DNA of 40,054 nucleotides from Thermohalobaculum sp050331335 (GTDB taxonomy: Bacteria > Pseudomonadota > Alphaproteobacteria > Rhodobacterales > Rhodobacteraceae). Under the pieces are notes generated by a model that was given only the letters and a program-made list of their open reading frames with translations, had not been told where the DNA came from and ran no database searches. The translations under genes and the position numbers were made by a program. Shown here piece after piece: positions 1 to 7,640 of this stretch. Location of the stretch: contig JBHJGY010000064.1 of the NCBI GenBank assembly GCA_050331335.1, forward strand, positions 1 through 40,054, read 5' to 3'. Numbering within the stretch: the first letter of the stretch is position 1; the number at the start of each line of letters is the position of its first letter.

Positions 1-1137
1 GTGCCGGAGCGCGCGCGCAGGGGTCCCGTCGGGGTGGTCCGGGTGGGGGGGCTGGGGCGGATGCGTCTCGACCCCGCCGCCATCCTCGTGTCGTCCTGGG
101 GGCCGCCGGTGGGGGGCCACGCCAATGCCCTGGTGCTCACCGCTTTGGACGATAACGGGAACCTGTTCCAGCGCGAGACCTATTTCTCGATCGGCGGCGG
201 CTTTGTGGTCACCGAAGCGGAGTTGAACGGCGGACCGCGGCTGGCGGCTGTCGACAATGCGCCCGGGGTCCCCTTCCCCTTCGCGACCGCCGACGAGATG
301 CTGGCGATGGCCGCGCGCACGGGGCTTTCCATTGCAGAGATGAAACGAGCCAACGAGCAGACCCGTGTTTCGGCGGCAGAGCTGGAGGCGGGGATCGATC
401 GGATCGTCGCGGTGATGATGGCCTGCATGGACCGCGGGCTCTCGGCCGAGGGGATCCTTCCGGGCGGGTTGAACGTCAAACGGCGGGCAAAGCGGATCCA
501 TGACCAGCTGGTGGCAGAGAGGGGGCGGAACTTGCAGCCGCCGCATACCGGAAACGATTGGCTCTCGGCCTATGCGATGGCGGTGAACGAGGAGAACGCC
601 GCCGGCGGCCAGGTGGTTACCGCGCCCACCAACGGGGCGGCGGGGGTCCTGCCTGCGGTGCTGCGCTATTACCGCGACCACATCGTCGGGGCGACCCGAG
701 CGGGGGAGCAGGAGCTCATCTTGACCGGGGCCGCGATCGGCGGACTGGTCAAGCACAACGCCTCGATCTCAGGGGCGGAATGCGGCTGCCAAGCGGAGGT
801 GGGCTCCGCCTCGGCGATGGCGGCCGCCGGCCTCTGCGCGGCCATGGGAGGCACGCCCCAGCAGGTCGAAAACGCGGCGGAGATTGCGCTCGAGCACCAT
901 CTGGGGATGACCTGCGATCCGGTGGCGGGGCTCGTTCAGGTGCCGTGCATCGAGCGCAACGGATTGGGGGCGATCAAGGCGGTCTCCGCGGCCTCCTTGG
1001 CGCTGCGCGGCGACGGCACCCATATTGTCTCGCTCGACGCCTGCATCAGAACCCTGCGCGAGACCGGTCGGGACATGAGCGAGAAGTACAAAGAGACGTC
1101 GCAAGGCGGGCTCGCGGTCAGCGTGCCCGACTGTTGA
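1..1137 (+). CDS. sdaA: L-serine dehydratase (L-serine ammonia-lyase), 5'-truncated
   Basis: Cytosolic Fe-S enzyme that deaminates L-serine to pyruvate and ammonia. The reading frame is open to the window edge. About 80 N-terminal residues are missing compared with the usual ~455-460, so the GTG at base 1 is not the true start. Visible landmarks, numbered from base 1, are SIGGGFV (63-69), TAPTNGAAG (208-215), and the cysteines at 261, 263, 305 and 316 that belong to the two conserved cluster-binding regions. The protein ends in Cys378; in the Legionella homologue the C-terminal cysteine folds back as the fourth 4Fe-4S ligand, and this end fits that. The first ~100 bases are unusually G-rich and encode a poor match to the family, which may reflect a contig end. 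It converges on the PRC-barrel gene. Confidence 0.93.
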   Translation: MPERARRGPVGVVRVGGLGRMRLDPAAILVSSWGPPVGGHANALVLTALDDNGNLFQRETYFSIGGGFVVTEAELNGGPRLAAVDNAPGVPFPFATADEMLAMAARTGLSIAEMKRANEQTRVSAAELEAGIDRIVAVMMACMDRGLSAEGILPGGLNVKRRAKRIHDQLVAERGRNLQPPHTGNDWLSAYAMAVNEENAAGGQVVTAPTNGAAGVLPAVLRYYRDHIVGATRAGEQELILTGAAIGGLVKHNASISGAECGCQAEVGSASAMAAAGLCAAMGGTPQQVENAAEIALEHHLGMTCDPVAGLVQVPCIERNGLGAIKAVSAASLALRGDGTHIVSLDACIRTLRETGRDMSEKYKETSQGGLAVSVPDC

Positions 1138-1170
1138 CGCGAGCAGGCGCCCGGCCCGCGGCGCGTCAGC

Positions 1171-1812
1171 TCACTCGATCAGGGCCTCGATAATAGTGGC
1201 AAGCTCGCGGTCGCCGATCTCGAGCGTCAGGGTCAGCGTGCCGTCGTCGCCCCGCGCCGGGCGGATATAACGCGTGGGCACCAGAATGTCGTGACCGCGC
1301 AACCCGAGCGCGCCCTCCGGCACCCGGACGATCGCGCGCGACACCTGACGCGGCGATGCCAGCAGGAGGTCCGAGATGGTCCCGACCTCGGTGCCCTGCT
1401 GCGACAGCAGCGAGCGGCCGAGCCAGTCGGAAAGCTTGAGCTCATCGTTGATCATGCCCGGATCGACGAGGATCAAGACCGCGGAGAGCGGTTGCTCGGG
1501 GGCCTCCCACGCGGTCTCGTCGAGACCCTCGGCGCCAATCACCTCGGCGGCCGCGGCTTCCTGCGCGGCTTCGGCGGCCAGGGGATCGGCCGCGGTCTCG
1601 GGAGTTGCGTCGACGGTCGCAGGTTCGGCCGCCCCGGAGGATGTATCGTCGGCCGCGTCAGCCGGCGTCTCGGCAGCCATCTCCTCGGTGGCCTCGGCAA
1701 CGCTCTGGGCGCGGGCGGCCTCTGGGCTTGTCAAATTCAACATGGCGACTGCGACAAGTGCCATCGCCACGAGGCGCATGGCGGTCGGCAAGGGACTGCG
1801 CGCGTAAGCCAA
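1171..1812 (-). CDS. Secreted PRC-barrel domain protein
   Basis: Protein of 213 residues. I chose a TTG start at 1812 because GGAGG lies 5 nt upstream and the product then begins with a good signal peptide (charged start, hydrophobic core, cleavage near ARAQ). An in-frame ATG at 1779 gives 202 residues but has no visible ribosome site. After the signal comes a ~80-residue Ala/Glu/Thr-rich, probably disordered linker. The C-terminal ~90 residues resemble a PRC-barrel: LSDWLGRSLLS, a VGTISDLLL segment, and a strand ending in LVPTRYIRP. Such proteins are common in the alphaproteobacterial periplasm, but the ligand or partner cannot be told from sequence. The longer open frame upstream of 1812 runs into the next gene and is not used. 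Confidence 0.75.
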   Translation of the reverse strand: MAYARSPLPTAMRLVAMALVAVAMLNLTSPEAARAQSVAEATEEMAAETPADAADDTSSGAAEPATVDATPETAADPLAAEAAQEAAAAEVIGAEGLDETAWEAPEQPLSAVLILVDPGMINDELKLSDWLGRSLLSQQGTEVGTISDLLLASPRQVSRAIVRVPEGALGLRGHDILVPTRYIRPARGDDGTLTLTLEIGDRELATIIEALIE

Positions 1813-1955
1813 CGGATCCTCCGTGAAGACTGTATCCTTTCCGCAGAGTAAACCTGGATATTTCGACAATTTGATGACGCATGCCGGCGCCAGATCGACG
1901 ATCATGAGACCTGCCGCCATGACACCTGCCGCCCGCCCAGGCCTCGCGACGGTGC

Positions 1956-2642
1956 TTAGCGCCCCGCTTGCCTCCCCATCGCCGCGACCAGGGCCTCGAA
2001 GGCCCTGCGCTCCAACATCAGCAGACAGCCCGGGCGGTCGAAGGCCAATCGTATGGTGGCGGCGACGGCTCGGTTCGACGTGCCGGACTGCCGCCCAGGC
2101 GCCAAGGTCAGCCCGTCGACCGGCCATTCGAGGCCCTCGGAAACCAGCCCCGTCGTCTCGGCGAACGGAAAGAGCGAGACCCGGGCGCCGGGCTCGATCG
2201 GCAAGCTCAGCACCTGCCCCGGCGCCAGGAAGGCCATCGCATCTGCTTCGCCGAGCACGGTCACCCGTTTCTCCGCCCGCACCAACAAGGTGTGAAACAC
2301 CGCGAGCGTATGGTCGATCCGCCCGCCGGTGAAGCCCAGCGCCGTGTAGAAAGGCGCGTCCGTACTGTAGAGACATTTCTCGAAATCGGTCGTGTCCTGC
2401 TCGGGCAGATGGGCGAGCTCGACATCCCGCGCACGCCACAGGGCGAGATCGGAGATCGAGTCCATGTCGCCGACCACGAGATCGGGCCTGCGGCTAAGCG
2501 CCCATAGCCGGTCGGCCCCCTGATCCGCCGCCACGAGCCCCGGCGCTACCGCCAAGGCCCGCGCGAGATCGCCCGCCTGCACCGGGCCGCCGCCCACGAG
2601 CGTTACCGCTGTGGTAAAACGGCGGGTGATCGGAGGGATCAT
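1956..2642 (-). CDS. thiN: Thiamine pyrophosphokinase
   Basis: Transfers pyrophosphate from ATP to thiamine to make thiamine pyrophosphate, in the cytosol. The 228-residue product has the family's acidic motifs in order: ADQGADR (39-45), GDMDS (58-62), QDTTDFEK (82-89) and GGRIDH (106-111), followed by a C-terminal beta-rich thiamine-binding domain. The ATG at 2642 is chosen because GGAGG lies 8 nt upstream and family members begin close to the first beta strand; the frame is open further upstream but would overlap the promoter region shared with the divergent gene at 2774. The TTG of the PRC-barrel gene lies 143 bp downstream on the same strand. Confidence 0.9.
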   Translation of the reverse strand: MIPPITRRFTTAVTLVGGGPVQAGDLARALAVAPGLVAADQGADRLWALSRRPDLVVGDMDSISDLALWRARDVELAHLPEQDTTDFEKCLYSTDAPFYTALGFTGGRIDHTLAVFHTLLVRAEKRVTVLGEADAMAFLAPGQVLSLPIEPGARVSLFPFAETTGLVSEGLEWPVDGLTLAPGRQSGTSNRAVAATIRLAFDRPGCLLMLERRAFEALVAAMGRQAGR

Positions 2643-2773
2643 CTTGGGATCCTCCGCCGCAACGCCGTGGCGGTAAGATCCTGCCTCACGGGCCGCGCCT
2701 TGACCGAAATTTCCAAATCGTTCACGTTCCTTGTCGCAAGCTGGCACGACCACATCGCGTCCGAGGGGGAACC

Positions 2774-5332
2774 ATGCCGGAACGGCCCAAGCGTCTCGAC
2801 CTGCGTTTCGGAGAGATGGCGATCTCGGCGGAGGGGTTCGACAATCCCGTGGTGGTCGTCAAGCAGGTTTTGCGTTTCGTGCAGCGGATCACCGAAGAAA
2901 CGCCGGAGTTGGCGGGCGCCTCCTTTGTGCTCGACGACCAACGCATCGAGGAGATGATGGCCGAGGCGGCGCAGCGGCTGCGCGTGTCTGAGGACGCAAT
3001 CGAGGCAACCCCGGGGATCTTCTTCAGCCTTCGCGACCCGGAATATACCGCCGAGCCGGAGACGCTGACCGGAGGCAGGGCCGGGTCCGGGCGTGCGGAT
3101 GCGTGGATCGAGAGCGATCTTGCGGAGTTCGAGCCCGGGACCGAGACGGCGCCCGAGCCCCTGGCCGAGCGCCGGCGGCCCCTGCGCCGTGCCGATGACG
3201 ATCCATTCGACGCGCAACGACCGGAGATCCGCCCGCGCGACAGCGACGGCCGGCAAGACCAAGACGCGGTTACGCCAAGCGGGCTCGCGGCGGCGCTGGC
3301 GGCGACCCGCCGGCGCTCGGACGAAGACGAGGACGCGGTCGCGCCCCGCGAGCTTCGGGCCAGGCCCAGCGCGCCGGCAGAGATCCTCCCCCCAGAGCCC
3401 GCAGATGACGCGCAAGACGGGTCGGCGGACCTTGAGCTCGATGCGCCCGAGGATGTCGGCCCGGCCAAGGATGGTCCGCCTCCGTCCCGCGCGAACAAGA
3501 GCCCCCTTGACTTTCTGCGCGAGCGTGCCGGGTTCGGTCGGGACGAGGACGGGTCGGAGACGGCGGAGCAGTCCGATGCGTTGCTGCCGGTGGCGCCCGA
3601 CGAGGCGGGGATCGATGATGGGCAGATGATCGAAGCGTCTGCCGCGGATCTGTCCGCAGATCTGCCCGTCGGGCTCGGCGAAGCGGCCCTCATTCCGGCC
3701 GATATCACAGGCGAGGTGCCGATAGATGACGGCCCCGTGATCGATGAGATCGAGCCCGAGCAGATGCCCTTCGCGCCGGATCGCAGCTACACGGATGCGG
3801 CGGACGCGGCCACGACCGCCACGGCGAGCAACCGTCAGGTCGAGCGGCCCGACCTCTTCCAGGGCGATGACATTTCGCCGGACCAGCCGATCAATGCCTT
3901 CGGCGGTGAGACGCCCCAGGCGCCGCTGCTCACGCGCCCCGCAGAGCCGTTGCCCGAGACCGGCGAGCCCGAGGAGCCGCTGGACGCCGGAGAGGCCGAG
4001 GCCGCCGCTGAAGCTGAGGCTGGGCCGGAGGCTGAGGCTGGGCCGGAGGCCGAGGCTGGGCCGGAGGCTGACATTGAGCCGCAGGCGGAGATCATCCCGG
4101 CGGATCTCGATCTCGAGACCTCCGACGCCGCTGTTACGGAAGACCCCGCCAAGGAGAGCGGTGCTCACATCAGTCCAGACCTGCCGGCCGAAGATGCGGG
4201 AGCCCAAGATGCGGGGGCCCAAGATGCGGGGGCCCAAGATGCGGGTCCGGTCCCCGAAGCCTCGCTGACCCCAATCGGCCCGGAGGCCGTGACCGTCGCG
4301 GCGGGTGCAGATCTTTCGGTACCCCCGACGGCGGATCTGGCCGGGACGGCGGCTGGTGCCTCCCCCGAGCCGACCGTTGTCTCCGAAGCTGCAGCGACAA
4401 GCGTTCCGACGGACCCTTACGATCCACGCATGCGCGGCGAGGATCTTCAGGCGCAGTCCCCGGCAGCGGCGGCCGATCTCTCCGATGAGCGCGACGCGGC
4501 GGTGGATCGTCCGGAGCCAGCGCCAGCCAACATCTTCGCCGCAGAGCTTGAACCCGAGGCTCCCGCAGAGGCGCCCGCAGAGCCGGCCGCACCGCCAGCC
4601 CCCGAGCCAGCAGCCGCGCCAGCGCCAGCCAACATCTTCGCCGCAGAGCCGGAACCCGAGGCGCCCGCAGAGCCGGCCGCACCGCCAGCCCCCGAGCCGG
4701 CGTCGGCCCCGGCGCCAGCCAACATCTTCGCCGCAGAGCCGGAACCTGTTGTTGAGACCCCAACGCCGGCCAAAAGCGACGACGCAACGATCATAGCGCC
4801 CGCAGCGAGTGCCAAGGCGCCGAAGCCGCGCTGGATCGACGACCCAAACGAAGATGCCGCCGCGGAGGCACCACCCTCAACCGGCACCGGTCGGTTCGAT
4901 GCGTTGCTTTCTCGATTTCGGCGAGAAACGGTTCGAGAGGCGGCGCGCGAACCCGACGCGGACACCGAGGCCGCTCCGCAGACGCCCCCCTCGGCCGAGG
5001 ATGACAACGCGCCGGACGCCGGCGTCGAGGCCGATGCGGGGGCCCAGCTTGCCCCGGGCGACCTCGCCAAGCTGTCCGGCGCAGCTACGGTGCCGGATCT
5101 CCTCACCGTGTCGGCCGCTTGGCTCACCTTAGTCGACCGCAAGGCCACTTTCGGACGCCGCGATGTCATGGAGGTCTTCGATCAGATCCCCGGCGAGCAT
5201 CAGCGCACCTTGGAAGCCCGGATCAAGGGCTATGGCAAGCTGGTGCGCAACGGGGTCCTCATGCTGGTCGATGACGGCCGGTTCGCGCTCAGTCAGGAGG
5301 AGCGGTCTCGCTTCCGCGATCTGATCGGCTGA
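2774..5332 (+). CDS. Large acidic, Ala/Pro/Glu-rich repeat protein of unknown function
   Basis: Not assigned to a known function. The 852-residue product starts at an ATG preceded by GAGGGGG. Three parts can be seen. Residues 1-90 look folded and conserved (a basic start, then two probable helices around VVKQVLRFVQRI and RIEEMMAEAAQRL). Residues ~95-770 are strongly acidic and low in complexity, with three tandem-repeat blocks. The last ~75 residues (from about 778) again look folded, with helix-turn-helix or winged-helix-like character (FGRRDVMEVFDQIP, then RNGVLMLVDDGRFALSQEE). There is no signal peptide or membrane segment, so it is probably cytosolic. The layout suggests a tether or scaffold joining two small domains. 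It is divergent from thiN across 131 bp. Confidence 0.8.
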   Translation: MPERPKRLDLRFGEMAISAEGFDNPVVVVKQVLRFVQRITEETPELAGASFVLDDQRIEEMMAEAAQRLRVSEDAIEATPGIFFSLRDPEYTAEPETLTGGRAGSGRADAWIESDLAEFEPGTETAPEPLAERRRPLRRADDDPFDAQRPEIRPRDSDGRQDQDAVTPSGLAAALAATRRRSDEDEDAVAPRELRARPSAPAEILPPEPADDAQDGSADLELDAPEDVGPAKDGPPPSRANKSPLDFLRERAGFGRDEDGSETAEQSDALLPVAPDEAGIDDGQMIEASAADLSADLPVGLGEAALIPADITGEVPIDDGPVIDEIEPEQMPFAPDRSYTDAADAATTATASNRQVERPDLFQGDDISPDQPINAFGGETPQAPLLTRPAEPLPETGEPEEPLDAGEAEAAAEAEAGPEAEAGPEAEAGPEADIEPQAEIIPADLDLETSDAAVTEDPAKESGAHISPDLPAEDAGAQDAGAQDAGAQDAGPVPEASLTPIGPEAVTVAAGADLSVPPTADLAGTAAGASPEPTVVSEAAATSVPTDPYDPRMRGEDLQAQSPAAAADLSDERDAAVDRPEPAPANIFAAELEPEAPAEAPAEPAAPPAPEPAAAPAPANIFAAEPEPEAPAEPAAPPAPEPASAPAPANIFAAEPEPVVETPTPAKSDDATIIAPAASAKAPKPRWIDDPNEDAAAEAPPSTGTGRFDALLSRFRRETVREAAREPDADTEAAPQTPPSAEDDNAPDAGVEADAGAQLAPGDLAKLSGAATVPDLLTVSAAWLTLVDRKATFGRRDVMEVFDQIPGEHQRTLEARIKGYGKLVRNGVLMLVDDGRFALSQEERSRFRDLIG
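4013..4066 (+). repeat. 18-bp tandem repeat, three units, in the large acidic protein gene
   Basis: Three consecutive 18-bp units (GCTGAGGCTGGGCCGGAG, the third with one T-to-C change) encode EAEAGP repeats. A diverged fourth unit follows. The near identity implies recent slippage or unequal recombination. Confidence 0.9.
4191..4246 (+). repeat. 15-bp tandem repeat, 3.7 units, in the large acidic protein gene
   Basis: The units read AAGATGCGGGGGCCC, with one A/G difference in the first and a partial fourth. They encode a run of DAGAQ repeats. Because the unit is a multiple of three, gain or loss changes protein length without a frameshift. Confidence 0.9.
4517..4748 (+). repeat. Long imperfect tandem repeat (102 bp, 90 bp, partial) in the large acidic protein gene
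   Basis: Copies begin at 4517, 4619 and 4709 and each opens with codons for PAPANIFAAE. Copy 1 carries a 12-bp insertion relative to copy 2, and copy 3 stops after about 40 bp. Each copy ends in a Pro/Ala/Glu-rich spacer. Confidence 0.85.
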
Positions 5333-5357
5333 CCGCGCTGCGCAGTCGGCACACAGC

Positions 5358-5591
5358 TCAGCCGCTGGCGTCGTCTTCTGGCGGCGCGTCCGGATCAGGC
5401 TTGCCGATACCGCGAAAGAGCCCCTTGAAGGGCAGGATCCACGCCATCCCCAAACCGATATAGATCACGAGTTCGAGCCAAAGCGGCGGGCGCTCGAAAA
5501 GCCCGACAACCGTGATGGCGAGAACGATATAGACTGGCAGCCCCACCAGGAGCACGACCGCAGCCCAGAACTTGCGCGCTTTATAGGTCAT
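5358..5591 (-). CDS. DUF2842 family small inner-membrane protein
   Basis: A 77-residue protein with two predicted transmembrane helices (about residues 9-29 and 37-58) and a short acidic, proline-rich tail (PDPDAPPEDD). The length and the pattern of a basic start, a helix, a loop with RPP, and a second helix ending in PFKGLFR match the alphaproteobacterial family DUF2842, which has no known function. Its stop lies 25 bp from the end of the convergent large acidic gene. No operon partner is obvious. Confidence 0.8.
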   Translation of the reverse strand: MTYKARKFWAAVVLLVGLPVYIVLAITVVGLFERPPLWLELVIYIGLGMAWILPFKGLFRGIGKPDPDAPPEDDASG

Positions 5592-5682
5592 GCCGGGGAA
5601 CTAGGGCAGCATGCGCTGAGGGCACACCAAGTTTGGCCGACGCCCCGACGCGAAAGGCCGGGGCGCGACACGAATTGTTGGC

Positions 5683-6306
5683 TCAGCTGCTCCGGCGGCG
5701 GAGCACGGCGAGGCCAGCGAGGCCGGTCAGCAGCAGAACACCACCTGCGGGCAGCGGCACGACCGATGACGGCGCGGCCAGAACAGCCACCGCACCGGTG
5801 AGGTTGGGCGTGCCAGCGAAGCCGTCGAAATTGAAAACGTCGACACCCGCAACGAAGATGTCGCCAGCAGGCGTGCCGCCTGGGAGCGTGCTGGTGCCCG
5901 GCGAAAAGCTCGCCGTCACGGCCGTCGTGCCGTTTAAAGAGTTGGTTTGGATCTTGAAAATATCGGTAACGACCGAAGAGCCCGCCGACTCGACGAAATA
6001 GACGGTTTGCGTTGCAACTCCGGCAATATTCACGTCGCCGTTATTAAACGAGCCTGTGAAGGAGACGTTCTGGTCCAAAGCAAAGCTCTCGCCTGGCGCA
6101 TTGTTGGTGGCCGACTGGTTCGACCCGTCAACGTCGCCCGGACCATTGGCATCCCCGTCAGCTACATCGAAGACCGACCAGGATACGAGCAGCTGGTTCG
6201 GTGCGGCCGGGTTGGTCTCGTCGAAGAACAGCGACGCTGCGTTTGCGGTCGAGACGGAGCCGAGCGCCAACGCGGTCGCAGCGGCAACAAGCGTGCGAAG
6301 TGTCAA
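5683..6306 (-). CDS. VPLPA-CTERM surface protein
   Basis: A 207-residue exported protein. It begins with a signal peptide (cleavage near ANAA, about residue 23), has an Asn/Asp/Thr-rich, probably beta-structured body, and ends with the sorting signal VVPLPAGG, a hydrophobic helix and RRRSS. This tripartite C-terminus is the VPLPA variant of PEP-CTERM, processed by an exosortase (XrtD type in known systems). No exosortase gene is in the window, so it must be encoded elsewhere. The start is a TTG at 6306 with AGGGGG 5 nt upstream; no ATG in frame would keep the whole signal peptide. The cargo function is unknown. Confidence 0.85.
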   Translation of the reverse strand: MTLRTLVAAATALALGSVSTANAASLFFDETNPAAPNQLLVSWSVFDVADGDANGPGDVDGSNQSATNNAPGESFALDQNVSFTGSFNNGDVNIAGVATQTVYFVESAGSSVVTDIFKIQTNSLNGTTAVTASFSPGTSTLPGGTPAGDIFVAGVDVFNFDGFAGTPNLTGAVAVLAAPSSVVPLPAGGVLLLTGLAGLAVLRRRSS

Positions 6307-6425
6307 GACAACCCCCTATGTACACCCAAGGTTGATCGCTTTCACGCGGCCGACGGCGGCAATTGTGAATTTTTTATGAACGACGCGACAGGTCCATTCT
6401 GCTCCCGCCGAAGCAGGATGGGTGA

Positions 6426-7613
6426 ATGCGCTTTGGCCGGGGCCGGGCTGCGCCTATCCTTATGGCAGCGGCGCGCCGGGGCGCCCTCGAGCTAGAGCAT
6501 GCAATGTTGCGCGTCGGGATCGGGACAAGCTTCAGGGCTTTGCGCAAGGAGCCGCTCGGCACACTGGTGGGGCGGGTGATCGAGGCCTTTGGCGCTGCGG
6601 GGCTGGGGGCGCCCAAGGTGGCCTTTTCCTGCAGCGACAGCCCAATCTCCGGTGGCGTGGCAGCGGTCGCGCGGGCGATCAAGAAGCACCCGGAGCTTGC
6701 GCGGTTCGCGATGGAGGCAGAGCCGACCCCAGGGACTGTCGATGATGGCTATCGCGCACAGGTGCTGACCAATATGGAGGGGCCTGGAGAGGGCGCGCCC
6801 GTGGCGATCGACACCCTTTTGGCGTTGGCCGCGGGCGTGCCGCGGAGCTTGCCCTTTAGCGGGGTCGCGATCCAGCTCTCGGCGCCCGGGTTCGGCGAGG
6901 GCGAGGTGTTGCTGCCGGGGATCGCCCTGGCGCCTGGGGTCCAGATCGGCGATTCCTGGTGGGTGAGCGGGCGCCAGCGGAGCCTGGCCGCGCTCTATAT
7001 TCTGGAGGTCGCGCCTGAGGCGGAGGCGCTGCCCGAGCCCCCCGCCGGGATCGCGGCGGTTCTTGCGGCCTGTGGAAAGATTGCCGAGACCTCTCAGGTG
7101 GTGATCGGCGGGCCGACCGCGCCAGATCTTACTGCACAGCAAATGCATTGGCGCGAGGTGCTGCCGGCCCTGGCGGCGGATCAGCCTCATGATTTGCCGG
7201 ATCTGGAGACCGCCCGGGCGCAGACGCCCCTGGGGACCACCCCGGGCCCGATGAAGCCGGCGCTGACCAAGGCGTTCAAGACACTTGGCTATGGCTGCAA
7301 GGGCGGCTCCGGGATCTTTACGCTGACCCGCCGGAGTGCGGCCAACACGCGGCTGACGCTGACCCTCGATGTCGGCACCTGGAGCAAGCAGGTGAGCGCA
7401 CGGTTCGAGGCGCAGGCGCTCTCCGGCTCGCTGCGCCTCGCCCTGCCGGTGGCCCCCAAGGCCGCAGGCGCGCTGCAATACCCGATCGGAAGCTCGGAGC
7501 GCTGGGCGATGATCGCCGCCAATCTCGCGCATCTGGTGGCCGCGATCGAGCGGGAGTTGCTGCCCGGATTCGAGGCGGCCGCCGGGCCGACACCCGCCTG
7601 GTTCGAGCCCTGA
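6426..7613 (+). CDS. Conserved-looking soluble protein of unknown function
   Basis: I do not recognise this 395-residue protein. It has no signal peptide or membrane segment and reads as a globular cytosolic protein. A Gly/Cys-containing stretch (LGYGCKGGSGIFTLTRRSA) precedes a beta-rich C-terminal third (LTLTLDVGTW, then RFEAQALSGSLRLALPV), ending with a helix containing RWAMIAANLAHLVAAIERELLPGFE. Third-position GC is high throughout, as in its neighbours, so it is probably a real gene. ATG 6426 has AGGA 7 nt upstream; ATG 6504 (MLRVGIGTSF) is an alternative that starts nearer the first clearly structured segment. It is convergent with purA, with 27 bp between stops. Confidence 0.7.
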   Translation: MRFGRGRAAPILMAAARRGALELEHAMLRVGIGTSFRALRKEPLGTLVGRVIEAFGAAGLGAPKVAFSCSDSPISGGVAAVARAIKKHPELARFAMEAEPTPGTVDDGYRAQVLTNMEGPGEGAPVAIDTLLALAAGVPRSLPFSGVAIQLSAPGFGEGEVLLPGIALAPGVQIGDSWWVSGRQRSLAALYILEVAPEAEALPEPPAGIAAVLAACGKIAETSQVVIGGPTAPDLTAQQMHWREVLPALAADQPHDLPDLETARAQTPLGTTPGPMKPALTKAFKTLGYGCKGGSGIFTLTRRSAANTRLTLTLDVGTWSKQVSARFEAQALSGSLRLALPVAPKAAGALQYPIGSSERWAMIAANLAHLVAAIERELLPGFEAAAGPTPAWFEP

Positions 7614-7640
7614 GACGCAGGGCAACAGGTCTGAGCCATC

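Noticed and set aside
1133..1170. TGACGCG/CGCGTCA inverted repeat as bidirectional terminator between sdaA and the PRC-barrel gene
   Set aside because: Only 7 bp with a 20-nt loop and no T tract on either side.
2639..4237. 532-residue minus-strand frame opposite the large acidic gene
   Set aside because: Arg/Leu/Gly-rich translation typical of an antisense frame in GC-rich DNA, and it overlaps the start of thiN.
4013..4748. Repeats in the large acidic gene as a CRISPR array
   Set aside because: The units are directly adjacent with no unique spacers, keep the reading frame and encode simple peptide repeats.
4447..5169. Long open frame on the minus strand inside the large acidic protein gene, Ala/Gly/Ser-rich
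   Set aside because: It mirrors the GC-rich repeats of the plus-strand gene, has no ribosome site or folded domain, and follows the repeat period exactly.
5641..5665. 7-bp G:C hairpin as terminator of the first VPLPA-CTERM gene
   Set aside because: No T tract follows in the direction of transcription; the stem alone is weak evidence in this GC-rich DNA.
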